In this document: positions 52,183 to 63,004 of the stretch, in pieces
How positions within the stretch are numbered: the stretch's first letter is position 1
Layout: every line of letters starts with the position of its first letter
Source: Desulfobulbaceae bacterium
Lineage (GTDB): Bacteria > Desulfobacterota > Desulfobulbia > Desulfobulbales > VMSU01
Direction of reading: 5' to 3'
Length of the DNA stretch: 64,000 nt
Assembly (NCBI GenBank): GCA_015231515.1
Contig: JADGBM010000005.1
Location: 1 to 64,000 of the forward strand
Translations under genes and position numbers: made by a program
Notes under the pieces: model-generated
The model's input: the letters and a program-made list of their open reading frames with translations, nothing else
The model's database searches: none
Told to the model about the DNA's origin: nothing

Positions 52183-54132
52183 TTAGCGTAACACTCTTTT
52201 GGTCAGCAACGCATCTATGGTTGTAGCAAGAAGATTTTTACAGACTGGTTTGCCAAGATAGGTAACATTAAGGTCAGCGGCATTCTTCTCATTGACATCA
52301 GTGCTGTAGCCGCTGCAAAGGACAATTGGAATTTCAGGTCTAATCCGGTGAACGTGTTCCGCAAACGTAACCCCTGTCATTTCCGGCATTGTTTGATCTG
52401 TAACAATTAAATCATATTTTTGAGGATCGGCAGAAAATTCCGCTAAGGCCTCAACACTGCTCGTAAAATTACTGTGCGTATAACCAAACTTCTCCAGAAT
52501 CTCCCCAACCAGACAGACGATTGCTTCCTCGTCATCAAGGACAAGAATATTGGCATGACCATGAGGCGCCTCAACTATTTGAGGTTGAGAAGCAACAACA
52601 GAATCTCCTGTTGCAACCGGGAAATAAACCTCAAATGTTGATCCGACACCAACGGTGCTGCTCAGCAAAATCCGTCCTTTGTGTTCATCGACAATACCAT
52701 GTACCATGGCAAGTCCCATGCCTGTGCCGGCACCAACACCTTTGGTCGTATAGTATGGTTCAAATATTCGACCATGCAGATCACTGCTAATCCCAACCCC
52801 TGTGTCGCTAACCGAAAGCCTGACATACTTACCAGGTTCTAAACCTCGGGAATCAGCTTCATCTGAAATCACTACTGGGACGAGTGACACTTTCAACACC
52901 CCTCCCACTCCCATAGCGTGATAGGCATTCGTACAAAGATTCATTATCACCTGATGAACCTGAGTCGGTTCGGCAAAAATCGCCTCGCAATCCGGGCTTA
53001 TTTCAGATTGAATCTCAATTGTTGATGGAAATGTAGCCCGCAGCAGCTTCATAGTCTCCTTGACAACGGGCTGAATCTTCATGTTGGCAAACAGTTTCTC
53101 TTGCTGCCTGCTAAATGTTAAAATCTGTTTCACCAGGTCTTTGGCACGATTAGCAGCCTTAAGCAACTCAGTCATGTTATGGTGCAGACCACTATCTTCC
53201 TCAAGCTTATCAATCGTCAGTTCAGCATAACCAAGAATTGGGGTTAGAATATTATTAAAATCATGGGCAATACCACCGGCCAAGGTGCCAACTGCTTCCA
53301 TTTTTTGCGATTGTCGTAATTTCCTGTTCAGCTCAGCTCTTTCCTTTTCAGCCTCAACTCTTTGACTGATATCATTGAAGGTAAAAATGTAACCAAGCGA
53401 CTCTCCTGACGAATCAATAATCGGAGCACCCGAAAAATCGACAGGAATGACAGTGTCATTTTTTTTCTGTAGCTCCAACTCAACCTTGCTCGAATCAGAT
53501 CCACACACCTTTTGCTGCGTAACTATATCCATGAATCCCAAAGGGTTATCGGTACCGACAACCCTTATAACATCTGCGATATTTTGCCCGACTGCCAACT
53601 CTCCCGACACCTCACACATCAACTCGGCAATCGGGTTTATAAATGTTATTTTACCCCCGACATCAGTTGCCACAACGCCATCACCAATGCAGCGCAGCGT
53701 TGTCTCAAACATCTTTTTGTCCAGCTCAGCCTTTCTCTTCACCCTGAAAAGTTCGCAAAAGATAGCTACTTTACTTGCCAGAACTTCCGGATCAATCGGT
53801 TTAAACAGATAGTCTACGGCACCCGCTTCATAGCCTCGAAAAACATGCTTCTGTTCAACACTGATGGCAGTTACAAATATAATTGGGATGTGCTGCGTGG
53901 CTGGATTTGAACGCATCAATTCCGCCGCTTCAAATCCGTCCATATCCGGCATTTGTACATCAAGTAAAACCAGGGCAAAATCATTTTCCAGAACTAACGA
54001 CAAAGCCTCATTTCCAGAAGAGGCTTTAACAACCTCGACACCAGGGAAATCAAGTGAGGACTCAAGTGCAAATAAATTTGCAGGCTTATCATCGACAGCT
54101 AATATTTTAATTGTCCGTTCCATAGAGTTCAC
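52183..54132 (-). CDS. Hybrid sensor histidine kinase
   Basis: 649 aa. Domain order: receiver (about 9-130; phospho-Asp in LVLLDVQMPDMDGFE), PAS (about 145-265), HisKA with the phospho-His in GGIAHDFNNILTP, HATPase (NLCTNAYHAMG; DTGVGISSDLHGRIFEPYYT; GTGMGLAMVHGIV) and a C-terminal receiver (about 525-645; LIVTDQTMPEMTGVTF). It is soluble, so signals come from another kinase or a cytosolic ligand. No response regulator gene is adjacent. Confidence 0.93.
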   Translation of the reverse strand: MNSMERTIKILAVDDKPANLFALESSLDFPGVEVVKASSGNEALSLVLENDFALVLLDVQMPDMDGFEAAELMRSNPATQHIPIIFVTAISVEQKHVFRGYEAGAVDYLFKPIDPEVLASKVAIFCELFRVKRKAELDKKMFETTLRCIGDGVVATDVGGKITFINPIAELMCEVSGELAVGQNIADVIRVVGTDNPLGFMDIVTQQKVCGSDSSKVELELQKKNDTVIPVDFSGAPIIDSSGESLGYIFTFNDISQRVEAEKERAELNRKLRQSQKMEAVGTLAGGIAHDFNNILTPILGYAELTIDKLEEDSGLHHNMTELLKAANRAKDLVKQILTFSRQQEKLFANMKIQPVVKETMKLLRATFPSTIEIQSEISPDCEAIFAEPTQVHQVIMNLCTNAYHAMGVGGVLKVSLVPVVISDEADSRGLEPGKYVRLSVSDTGVGISSDLHGRIFEPYYTTKGVGAGTGMGLAMVHGIVDEHKGRILLSSTVGVGSTFEVYFPVATGDSVVASQPQIVEAPHGHANILVLDDEEAIVCLVGEILEKFGYTHSNFTSSVEALAEFSADPQKYDLIVTDQTMPEMTGVTFAEHVHRIRPEIPIVLCSGYSTDVNEKNAADLNVTYLGKPVCKNLLATTIDALLTKRVLR

Positions 54133-54372
54133 TTATATGCAGCAATCGGCTCCACCTAAAAATTAACCTCACCCGTCTGAGAATGACCTGCTTCGAGGTT
54201 ATAATGATAAAATCAGTTCCCTTACTTAGTATATTGATCGCTACGCAAAAGTAAAGAGATGAAAACTTTCACGAACTGTCAAAATGATGTTGACGAAAAG
54301 ACCATTTAAAGTTTAAATTGGGCGGTTTTACTTAACGCCTTAAACAGACAGGAAATTGGGTAAATTAATCTT

Positions 54373-55683
54373 TTGTACTATGAAATCTACACTTTATTAG
54401 GCTGGTTGCTTATCATCGCAGCCACACCCTTTTTCATACCATACTGTTTAATTACAGGAAAACACCTAAATAGCCTGAAGCAAAGGTTTGGTTTCTTTGC
54501 AGTAAACAGGTCATGGCAGCATCAACAGCGCATCTGGTTTCACGCCGCCTCTGTCGGTGAGGTACAAGTAGCCAAAGCATTAATTGAAGAATGCCACGCA
54601 TTGAAGCTAGCGGCTGACTTTATAATTACTACCGTAACCGACCAGGGTCAGCTAGTTGCCCAAGCCCAACTGGGGGAAAAAGCCCTTTGTCTTTATGCAC
54701 CGCTGGATCTGCCCCATATTGTACATGCTTTTCTAAGAAAACTACAGCCCACAGCGTATGTTTGTCTTGAAACCGAACTATGGCCGAACATCATTCGGAT
54801 TCTGCGCAACAATGGAGTGAGAACCGTTTTGCTTAATGGCAGAATGTCTGAAAAATCTTTTAACAATTACAACAGATTTGCAGACTTTTCGCGACAGGTA
54901 TTAGCAAATATTGAAAAAATTGCTGTCATTAACGATACAGACAAGAAGCGTTATACAGCGTTAGGATATCGACGGGATAAAATTGTGGTTACTGGTAACG
55001 CTAAATATTCACTGCGTCTCCCTGATACAACTTTGTATTCTGATTACAACACCACAGACAGCTCCCAACAGCGATACAGGCAGTTGCTTTGCCTCCGCGA
55101 AAACCAACCGCTTCTGGTGGCGGGCAGCACACATACCGGTGAAGAAACCTTGCTTGTCGAAGTTTATTTAGAACTTGTATCATCGATGCCCGGCTTAGTA
55201 ATGATCTTAGCCCCGCGGCATTTAGAGAGATTAGCGCAGATTCAAAAGATCCTTGATGATTTCAAGGTAGACCACCAGAGATTTTCAGAGCTACTCTCTG
55301 GAAAAGTGCGTAGCGCCTCAATCATTTTACTTGATACAATGGGAGAACTACGCGGATTATACTCAATCGCAACCTTTGTTTTTTGCGGTGGAAGTTTAGT
55401 CGAGAAAGGCGGCCACAACATCATGGAGGCAGCACTTCACGGGAAGGCTCCAATCTATGGACCACACATGAAAGATTTCCTTGATGCTGTAACGTTACTC
55501 GAAAATAATGGCGGCGGCTTTATGGTTGCCAACTCTTTTGAACTTAAGAATCTATTGCTCTCATTTGCAAACAAACCTGATCTGCTAAACAAAGCAAACG
55601 AGAAAGCTGTGGCAACAGCCAATGCTCAGCAAACTGCAGCCCGCAATCAGGTAAAGATACTTCTGGATGTTTTAGCTCATTAG
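54373..55683 (+). CDS. waaA: Kdo transferase (lipid A Kdo addition)
   Basis: 436 aa, TTG start (54373). An N-terminal membrane anchor (about 8-30) leads to the GT-B fold: RIWFHAASVGEVQVAKAL with the catalytic Glu, TTVTDQGQLVAQA, CLETELWPN and GGGSLVEKGGHNIMEAALHG with the nucleotide-binding tail. It transfers Kdo from CMP-Kdo to lipid IVA, so the organism makes LPS. Single or double Kdo transfer cannot be told. Confidence 0.93.
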   Translation: MYYEIYTLLGWLLIIAATPFFIPYCLITGKHLNSLKQRFGFFAVNRSWQHQQRIWFHAASVGEVQVAKALIEECHALKLAADFIITTVTDQGQLVAQAQLGEKALCLYAPLDLPHIVHAFLRKLQPTAYVCLETELWPNIIRILRNNGVRTVLLNGRMSEKSFNNYNRFADFSRQVLANIEKIAVINDTDKKRYTALGYRRDKIVVTGNAKYSLRLPDTTLYSDYNTTDSSQQRYRQLLCLRENQPLLVAGSTHTGEETLLVEVYLELVSSMPGLVMILAPRHLERLAQIQKILDDFKVDHQRFSELLSGKVRSASIILLDTMGELRGLYSIATFVFCGGSLVEKGGHNIMEAALHGKAPIYGPHMKDFLDAVTLLENNGGGFMVANSFELKNLLLSFANKPDLLNKANEKAVATANAQQTAARNQVKILLDVLAH

Positions 55684-55749
55684 TTTATCGCCAACCATCG
55701 TTTATTAATGTAATGTTTGCACGGACACCAAACAAATAGGACAAATACT

Positions 55750-56859
55750 ATGAAAGCGCTTGTTGCCTTAGAAGACGGCAGAATTTTTGAAGGTCGGTCA
55801 TTTACCGGCCCTGGTGAGGCCCTCGGGGAGATTGTTTTCAATACCGGCATGACCGGTTACCAGGAAATCCTTACCGATCCTTCCTACTGCGGACAAATCG
55901 TCACGATGACCTACCCTTTAATTGGTAATTACGGTGTCAACAAAGACGATATGGAGTCATCTTCAATTCATCCCGGTGCCCTTCTGGTTCGCGAGTATAA
56001 CGCCATTCCCAGCAACCACCTCGCTGACGCCACCCTTGCTCAGTTCCTCACAAAAAACAATATTCTTGGCGTTGAAGGTCTCGACACCAGAGCAATTACC
56101 AAACACACGAGGGTTGCCGGAGCACTGAAGGGAATTGTCTCTACAGACGTACTTGACCCCCAGGCACTGATCCAGAAAGCCAAAGACTGGTCAGGTTTAG
56201 TTGGTCACGACATGGTCAGCAGAGTCACCTGCCCTGAGCCTTACTGCTGGACTGATAGCGGACCTGTGCCTGGGACAAATTTCAGTAGTGCCGGTTCTGG
56301 AAAATTCAAGGTTGTCGCCATTGATTTTGGCTTGAAGTATAACCAACTTCGCCTGCTCGCTGCGCGAGGCTGCCAAATTCAAGTTGTTCCTGCTCAGACA
56401 TCTTCAGAATCAATACTTGCTTTGAACCCGGACGGCATATTCTTAACCAATGGCCCCGGAGACCCCGCTGGTGTGCCCGGTGTTGTCGACACCATCCGAG
56501 ACCTGCTCGGTAAAAAACCAATTTTTGGTATCTGCCTTGGCCACCAGATTCTTGGTCTGGCTTATGGTGGCACCACCTACAAACTTAAATTTGGTCATCG
56601 GGGCTCAAACCAACCGGTCAAAAATCTTGCCACCGGCAAGATTGAAATTACCGCACAAAACCATGGTTTTTGCGTTGATCTTGACAGCCTTAACCCTGAC
56701 GAAGTAGAGCTGACCCACGTAAATCTTAATGACGGCAGTCTTGAAGGAATGCGACACAAAAAACATCCATCCTTTTCTGTTCAGCACCACCCTGAGAACG
56801 CCCCTGGCCCTCATGATTCCATTTACTTATTCGATCGTTTTATTGAGATGATGAAATAG
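55750..56859 (+). CDS. carA: Carbamoyl-phosphate synthase small subunit
   Basis: 369 aa, start ATG 55750 (MKALVALEDGRIFEGRSFTG). The N-domain MTYPLIGNYGVNKDD and the class I glutaminase triad (FGICLGHQILGLA Cys; QHHPENAPGP His and Glu) are present. It supplies ammonia to CarB. carB follows 87 bases downstream. Confidence 0.96.
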   Translation: MKALVALEDGRIFEGRSFTGPGEALGEIVFNTGMTGYQEILTDPSYCGQIVTMTYPLIGNYGVNKDDMESSSIHPGALLVREYNAIPSNHLADATLAQFLTKNNILGVEGLDTRAITKHTRVAGALKGIVSTDVLDPQALIQKAKDWSGLVGHDMVSRVTCPEPYCWTDSGPVPGTNFSSAGSGKFKVVAIDFGLKYNQLRLLAARGCQIQVVPAQTSSESILALNPDGIFLTNGPGDPAGVPGVVDTIRDLLGKKPIFGICLGHQILGLAYGGTTYKLKFGHRGSNQPVKNLATGKIEITAQNHGFCVDLDSLNPDEVELTHVNLNDGSLEGMRHKKHPSFSVQHHPENAPGPHDSIYLFDRFIEMMK

Positions 56860-56946
56860 AAGAAAGACAACGTCATGACCAAGTATTTTGCTTACCCCAA
56901 TTACAAACACCTGAGTTTCAGGAAACAAGAGATTAGGTACTAGATT

Positions 56947-59900
56947 ATGCCAAAAAGAGAAGACATCAAAAAAATACTTATTATCGGCTCCGGTCCAATT
57001 ATCATAAGTCAGGCATGTGAGTTCGACTACTCTGGAACCCAGGCAGTAAAAGCTTTGAAAGAAGAAGGTTACGAAGTTGTGCTGATTAACTCTAATCCTG
57101 CAACCATCATGACCGACCCGGAGATTGCCGACAGAACCTATATTGAACCAATTACCCCGGAAATGGTTGCCAAAATTATTGAAAAAGAACGCCCGGATGC
57201 ACTGCTCCCTACCCTTGGCGGCCAGACTGGTTTAAATACGGCCTTAAAACTTGCCGAGATGGGTGTCTTGGACAAATTTGGCGTGGAAATGCTTGGTGCT
57301 GATGCCGATGTTATCCGCAAAGCTGAGGGACGTGATTCATTTCGAAACGCCATGCATAAAATCGGCTTGAATGTGCCCAAAAGCTCCATTGTTCATACCA
57401 TTGAACAAGCGCGAGCCGCCGGGGATGAGATCGGTTTTCCCGTCATTGTTCGCCCGAGCTTTACCCTTGGAGGAACTGGCGGCGGTGTTGCCTATAATGG
57501 CCAGGAACTTGACGCGTTGTGCACTGTCGGCCTCGACTTAAGCCTGAACACTGAGGTCATGATTGAAAAAAGTCTGCTCGGCTGGAAGGAGTACGAGCTT
57601 GAAGTTATGCGCGACAATAATGACAATGTCGTCATTGTCTGCTCAATAGAAAATCTCGACGCCATGGGCGTTCATACTGGAGATTCGATTACAGTTGCTC
57701 CGGCGCAGACATTAACGGACAGAGAGTATCAGGCTCTGCGTGATGCCTCAATCGCTATCATGCGTGAGATCGGTGTTGAGACAGGTGGGTCGAACGTGCA
57801 ATTTGCAGTAAATCCTGTTGACGGAGAGATCATGATAATTGAGATGAATCCTCGCGTTTCCAGGAGTTCTGCCCTTGCCTCAAAAGCGACTGGCTTTCCA
57901 ATCGCCAAAATTGCTGCAAAACTGGCAGTTGGCTACACCCTTGATGAAATCAAAAATGATATTACCAAGGAGACATATGCTTCATTTGAACCGAGTATTG
58001 ATTATTGTGTTGTGAAAATTCCCCGCTTTACCTTTGAAAAATTTCCTGAAGCAGACGATTTTCTGACTACTGCCATGAAATCTGTTGGTGAAACCATGGC
58101 CATTGGCCGAACCTTCAAAGAGGCCTTCCAGAAAGGTATGCGTTCTCTGGAGACAGGCTACACCGGATTTGGTGCCGGCCCTAAATTCAAGCATTCCGGC
58201 ATCAGTGACGAAACTCTGGCGCGGGCTCTGGCCAAACCAAGCTCACAACGGATGCTGTATGTTTACGAGGCCCTCAGGCGTGAAATGCCAGTTGAACAGA
58301 TCTATACGATCTCCTTTATAGACCCCTGGTATCTGAACAATCTGAAACAGATTGTTGAACTTGAAAAATCAATCAAGGATTGGGGCTTTTCCGGTTTAAA
58401 CGCAGAAAATTTATACAAGGCCAAACAGTTTGGCTTTTCAGATAAACAGATCTCCTTCCTGACCGGCACCTCAACCAGTGACATTCGCGAGTTGCGTGAC
58501 AAACTTAACATCAAAGCTGTTTATAAATTGGTTGACACCTGTGCCGCTGAATTTGAAGCCTTTACTCCGTACTTTTACTCTACCTATGAGCAGGAAAATG
58601 AAGCGCGCCCCTCTGATAGTAAAAAAGTCATGATTATCGGCGGCGGTCCAAACCGAATTGGTCAGGGTATTGAGTTTGACTATTGCTGTGTTCACGCTGC
58701 TTTTGCCTTAAATGAGCTGGGCATTGAAAGTATTATGGTGAACAGCAATCCTGAAACAGTCAGTACCGACTATGACACCTCTGACAAACTGTTTTTCGAG
58801 CCTCTGACCATCGAGGACGTCCTTAATATTATCGACACCGAAAAACCTTATGGCGTCATTGTGCAATTCGGTGGTCAAACGCCTCTGAACTTGGCAAATG
58901 ACCTTCAGCAGGCTGGTGTGAACATCCTTGGAACTTCAGTAGACAGCATTGATCGAGCCGAAGACAGAAAGCGATTCAAGCAGTTTCTGCAAAAGTTAAG
59001 CTTACAACAACCTGAAAACGGTACAGCACGAACTCCGGAGACCGCTGTAGAGATTGCCAATCAAATCGGCTACCCTGTAATGGTCAGGCCTTCCTACGTT
59101 CTTGGCGGAAGGGCCATGCGCATAGTCTATAATGCCCGCGACCTTAACGATTACATGACAACTGCAATTGAAGTCTCTTCAGAACACCCAATTCTGATTG
59201 ATAAATTTTTAAAGGATGCCATCGAAATTGACGTAGATGCAATTTCTGACGGTGAGGTTTGTATAGTCGGTGCCGTAATGGAGCATATTGAAGAGGCCGG
59301 AATCCACTCCGGTGATTCAGCTTGCGTGCTGCCGCCCCACACCCTGTCAAAGAAACTCCAGGACGAAATCATGGCCGCCACCAAAGCCATGGCTTTGGAG
59401 CTCAATGTTATTGGACTTATGAACATCCAGTTTGCCGTAAAAGATGAAACTATATATGTCCTTGAGGTTAACCCAAGGGCCTCAAGGACAGCGCCATTTG
59501 TAAGCAAAGCTACAGGTGTTCCGCTTGCCAAACTTGCAACAAAGGTAATGATGGGCAAAAAACTTGCGGAACTTGGCCTTACCAAAGAAGTGCAAATTAC
59601 CCATTATGCAGTTAAAGAAGCTGTTTTTCCTTTTGATCGTTTCAGCAACGTTGACACACTGCTAGGCCCAGAGATGAAATCAACCGGGGAAGTTATGGGA
59701 ATTGATTCCACACTCGGACTGGCTTTTGCTAAAGCACAACTGGCAGCCGGTCAAAAGATACCAACCTCCGGCACCGTTCTTATTTCAATGAAAGGCGATC
59801 ACAAAAAAACGATTGTTCCATCTGCTAAGAAATTAGCAGAACTAGGCTTTAAAATAATGGCAACAAAAGGTACGGCTAAGGTTCTTAATGAGGCAGGCAT

Positions 59901-60162
59901 TGACTGTTGCATGGTAAATAAGATCTCCGAAGGCCGCCCCCATATACTGGACATAATTCAGGACAAAAAAATTCAATGGATTATCAACACGTCTATGGGA
60001 ACAAGAGCAACAGAAGACTCATACACAATTCGGCGCAGCGCCCTTGATTATCATATCCCTTACACAACTACAACGGCTGGTGCTGAATCCATGGTTATGG
60101 CAATCACAACTCTACATGAAGAAAGTATGGAAGTTAAATCTCTGCAGGAGTATTTCCAATAA
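56947..60162 (+). CDS. carB: Carbamoyl-phosphate synthase large subunit
   Basis: 1071 aa with two ATP-grasp halves ([19 protein letters not shown] and [18 protein letters not shown]), the conserved [12 protein letters not shown] and [11 protein letters not shown] loops, and a C-terminal MGS-like allosteric domain ([18 protein letters not shown]). It makes carbamoyl phosphate for pyrimidines and arginine. No PyrR or arginine operator was recognised upstream. Confidence 0.97.
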   Translation: MPKREDIKKILIIGSGPIIISQACEFDYSGTQAVKALKEEGYEVVLINSNPATIMTDPEIADRTYIEPITPEMVAKIIEKERPDALLPTLGGQTGLNTALKLAEMGVLDKFGVEMLGADADVIRKAEGRDSFRNAMHKIGLNVPKSSIVHTIEQARAAGDEIGFPVIVRPSFTLGGTGGGVAYNGQELDALCTVGLDLSLNTEVMIEKSLLGWKEYELEVMRDNNDNVVIVCSIENLDAMGVHTGDSITVAPAQTLTDREYQALRDASIAIMREIGVETGGSNVQFAVNPVDGEIMIIEMNPRVSRSSALASKATGFPIAKIAAKLAVGYTLDEIKNDITKETYASFEPSIDYCVVKIPRFTFEKFPEADDFLTTAMKSVGETMAIGRTFKEAFQKGMRSLETGYTGFGAGPKFKHSGISDETLARALAKPSSQRMLYVYEALRREMPVEQIYTISFIDPWYLNNLKQIVELEKSIKDWGFSGLNAENLYKAKQFGFSDKQISFLTGTSTSDIRELRDKLNIKAVYKLVDTCAAEFEAFTPYFYSTYEQENEARPSDSKKVMIIGGGPNRIGQGIEFDYCCVHAAFALNELGIESIMVNSNPETVSTDYDTSDKLFFEPLTIEDVLNIIDTEKPYGVIVQFGGQTPLNLANDLQQAGVNILGTSVDSIDRAEDRKRFKQFLQKLSLQQPENGTARTPETAVEIANQIGYPVMVRPSYVLGGRAMRIVYNARDLNDYMTTAIEVSSEHPILIDKFLKDAIEIDVDAISDGEVCIVGAVMEHIEEAGIHSGDSACVLPPHTLSKKLQDEIMAATKAMALELNVIGLMNIQFAVKDETIYVLEVNPRASRTAPFVSKATGVPLAKLATKVMMGKKLAELGLTKEVQITHYAVKEAVFPFDRFSNVDTLLGPEMKSTGEVMGIDSTLGLAFAKAQLAAGQKIPTSGTVLISMKGDHKKTIVPSAKKLAELGFKIMATKGTAKVLNEAGIDCCMVNKISEGRPHILDIIQDKKIQWIINTSMGTRATEDSYTIRRSALDYHIPYTTTTAGAESMVMAITTLHEESMEVKSLQEYFQ

Positions 60163-60290
60163 CTTCATATGGCAGCTAGACATTCCGACCAAGACGACTT
60201 ATTGTAAGCAGGAATCATTAAATGTCTGTAGCTGTTGAGCTTCTGAAAATTATATTTATTACAACTCTGTCTATATAGGAGAACTTTGAC

Positions 60291-62132
60291 TTGAACATGT
60301 TCTACAAAAACCTTTCAATGTGGCTTGTTATCGGCCTTACCATGGTATTGCTTTTCAACCTGTTTAACAAACCTCAAACATCTGTGACCGAGATGAACTA
60401 CTCTGACTTCATCTCCAGTGTTGAATCGGGCATGGTTAATCAAGTTGTTATTCAGGGTAATGAGTTAAGCGGCACTATTCAGGGCGGCACCAGTTTCAGG
60501 GTAATCGCTCCTAATGACGTTGACCTCATCCCGATGCTTCGCAAATCCGGCGTCAATATTAAGGCAAAACAGAAAGAGGATACCCCCTGGTATATAACTA
60601 TTTTGGTTTCCTGGTTCCCCATGCTCCTTCTTATCGGTGTCTGGATATTTTTTATGCGCCAGATGCAAGTCGGTGGCGGCAAAGCCATGAGTTTTGGTAA
60701 AAGCAGGGCCCGTCTTAATGATGGTGAAAAAAGCAAAATCACCTTCAAAGATGTTGCCGGTATTGATGAAGCAAAAGAAGACTTATCTGAAATTATTGAT
60801 TTCCTTAAGGATCCTAAAAAATTCACCGATCTTGGTGCCAGAATTCCCACGGGCGTTTTGCTAGCTGGCTCCCCAGGAACAGGTAAAACCTTGCTGGCCA
60901 AGGCTATAGCAGGTGAAGCAGAGGTTCCTTTCTTTTCCATATCAGGTTCTGATTTTGTCGAGATGTTTGTCGGTGTTGGCGCCTCTCGTGTTCGCGACCT
61001 TTTTACCCAAGGCAAAAAAAACGCTCCCTGCATCATTTTTATTGATGAAATTGATGCAGTTGGTCGCCATCGAGGTGCTGGTCTTGGCGGAGGCCATGAC
61101 GAACGCGAACAGACACTCAACCAGTTGCTGGTTGAGATGGATGGCTTTGAAGAAAATGAAGGCGTAATTATAGTCGCGGCAACAAATCGACCTGACGTAT
61201 TAGATCCTGCTTTGCTTAGACCTGGGCGTTTTGATCGACAGGTAATTGTTCCTGCCCCGGATGTTAAAGGCAGAGAGATGATTCTCAAAGTCCATGGTGG
61301 TAAAGTTCCATTAGACGATAAAATTGATTGGAAGGTTATTGCTCGCGGCACACCGGGTTTTACTGGTGCGGACCTGGAGAATATGGTTAACGAAGCCGCC
61401 CTTCTTGCCGCTCGTACTGGTAAAAAGAGTGTTACCATGGACCATCTTGACAAGGCCAAGGACAAAGTTATGATGGGTGCTGAGCGTCGAAGCATGATTA
61501 TTTCCGAAAAAGAAAAAAAGGTTACCGCTTATCATGAAGCCGGTCATGCCCTTGTTGCACAGCTTTTGCCTAACACTGACCCACTTCATAAAGTAACCAT
61601 TATTCCACGCGGTCGAGCATTAGGGTTAACTCAGCAATTACCGACCGAAGATAAATATACCCACTCCAAAACCTTTCTTTTAAATAACATCTGCATCCTT
61701 TTAGGCGGTAGAGTTGCTGAAGAGATTATTTTTAACGACATAACAACTGGATCTGGTAACGACATAGAGCGCGCCACAGATTTAGCTCGAAAGATGGTCT
61801 GTGAATGGGGAATGAGTGAGAAATTGGGCCCTCAGACCTTTGGCAAAAAAGAGGAGCAAATTTTTCTTGGCCGTGAAATATCCCAGCATCGTGACTACAG
61901 TGAAGATACCGCCGTTCGGATCGATACCGAAGTAAAACATTTTATTTTTGAGGCAAATACCAAGGTCAACAATCTCCTCTCTGAAAATAAAAGCAAACTC
62001 ATTGCGATTGCCAATGCCTTACTTGAAAAAGAGACTATTTTGCTTGAGGATATTGAAACAATCATGAATGAAAATCAACCTAAAGCCGAAAAACATCCAG
62101 ATTCAAACGAGGTTTCCCCAGAGAACGCATAG
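60291..62132 (+). CDS. ftsH: ATP-dependent zinc metalloprotease FtsH
   Basis: 613 aa. TTG at 60291 is eight bases after AGGAGA; ATG 60297 is the alternative. TM helices (about 7-25 and 100-122) frame the periplasmic domain. The AAA module shows [20 protein letters not shown] (about 193), [12 protein letters not shown] and the SRH ([19 protein letters not shown]). The zinc site is HEAGHA near 415, with downstream Asp. It degrades membrane proteins, LpxC and other regulators. It precedes folP, as in E. coli. Confidence 0.96.
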   Translation: MNMFYKNLSMWLVIGLTMVLLFNLFNKPQTSVTEMNYSDFISSVESGMVNQVVIQGNELSGTIQGGTSFRVIAPNDVDLIPMLRKSGVNIKAKQKEDTPWYITILVSWFPMLLLIGVWIFFMRQMQVGGGKAMSFGKSRARLNDGEKSKITFKDVAGIDEAKEDLSEIIDFLKDPKKFTDLGARIPTGVLLAGSPGTGKTLLAKAIAGEAEVPFFSISGSDFVEMFVGVGASRVRDLFTQGKKNAPCIIFIDEIDAVGRHRGAGLGGGHDEREQTLNQLLVEMDGFEENEGVIIVAATNRPDVLDPALLRPGRFDRQVIVPAPDVKGREMILKVHGGKVPLDDKIDWKVIARGTPGFTGADLENMVNEAALLAARTGKKSVTMDHLDKAKDKVMMGAERRSMIISEKEKKVTAYHEAGHALVAQLLPNTDPLHKVTIIPRGRALGLTQQLPTEDKYTHSKTFLLNNICILLGGRVAEEIIFNDITTGSGNDIERATDLARKMVCEWGMSEKLGPQTFGKKEEQIFLGREISQHRDYSEDTAVRIDTEVKHFIFEANTKVNNLLSENKSKLIAIANALLEKETILLEDIETIMNENQPKAEKHPDSNEVSPENA

Positions 62133-62147
62133 GCTTAGGGACAATGC

Positions 62148-62984
62148 ATGTACCTGGTTTTAAAGAACTCGAAACTTGATTTCTGCCACAGAAGTTACAT
62201 TATGGGAATCCTTAATGTAACTCCAGACTCTTTTTCTGATGGTGGACAATTTGTAGAAAAACGTTCCATTCTCTCTCATGTTCAAGAGATGATTGGTGAT
62301 GGAGCAGATATTATTGATGTGGGAGGAGAATCTACCCGCCCCTTTGCCAATCCCGTATCAGAAGAAGAAGAACTTTCACGAGTCATCCCAGCCATACAGG
62401 CTATCCGCAAGCATTCTTCAATTCCAATTTCCATTGACACCACAAAGTCAACTGTTGCAGCTCAGGCCTTAGAAGCTGGGGCCGATATAATTAATGATAT
62501 AAGTGCGCTGCGCTTTGACCCGCGCATGGCTGATATTGCTAATACGTTCAAGGCCCCTGTTATTATCATGCACATGCAGGGCAAACCTTCCGATATGCAA
62601 ATTAGCCCTCACTATGATAGTATCATAGAAGAAACGCTCTCTTTTTTTAAGGAGCGGATCGATTGGCTAGAAAATCAAGGTATTAGCAAGGATCGAATAG
62701 TTATTGATCCAGGCATAGGCTTTGGAAAAACCCTTGCCCATAATCTGCTGATTCTGAACAGGGTCAACGACTACTCCATTTTCGGGTGCCCTGTGCTTAT
62801 AGGCCACTCACGGAAATCTTTTATCGGCAAAATTCTTGAAGATGACAGCGCTGACCGAGATAGCCCAACAGCAATTCTATCCGGAATACTTGCCGCAAAG
62901 CACGTATCGATACTCAGGGTTCATGATGTTAAGAAAACACACGAGGCGCTAAAGATTAGCCAAGCCCTTGTAAATGCATGTTAA
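62148..62984 (+). CDS. folP: Dihydropteroate synthase
   Basis: 278 aa TIM barrel. Signature motifs are IMGILNVTPDSFSDGG, IIDVGGESTRP, ISIDTTKSTVA, APVIIMHMQG, VIDPGIGFGKT and GCPVLIGHSRKSFIG. It joins pterin and pABA in folate synthesis. It follows ftsH by 15 bases, the common ftsH-folP order. Confidence 0.96.
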   Translation: MYLVLKNSKLDFCHRSYIMGILNVTPDSFSDGGQFVEKRSILSHVQEMIGDGADIIDVGGESTRPFANPVSEEEELSRVIPAIQAIRKHSSIPISIDTTKSTVAAQALEAGADIINDISALRFDPRMADIANTFKAPVIIMHMQGKPSDMQISPHYDSIIEETLSFFKERIDWLENQGISKDRIVIDPGIGFGKTLAHNLLILNRVNDYSIFGCPVLIGHSRKSFIGKILEDDSADRDSPTAILSGILAAKHVSILRVHDVKKTHEALKISQALVNAC

Positions 62985-63004
62985 TATAAGACTAGTTATT
63001 TCTA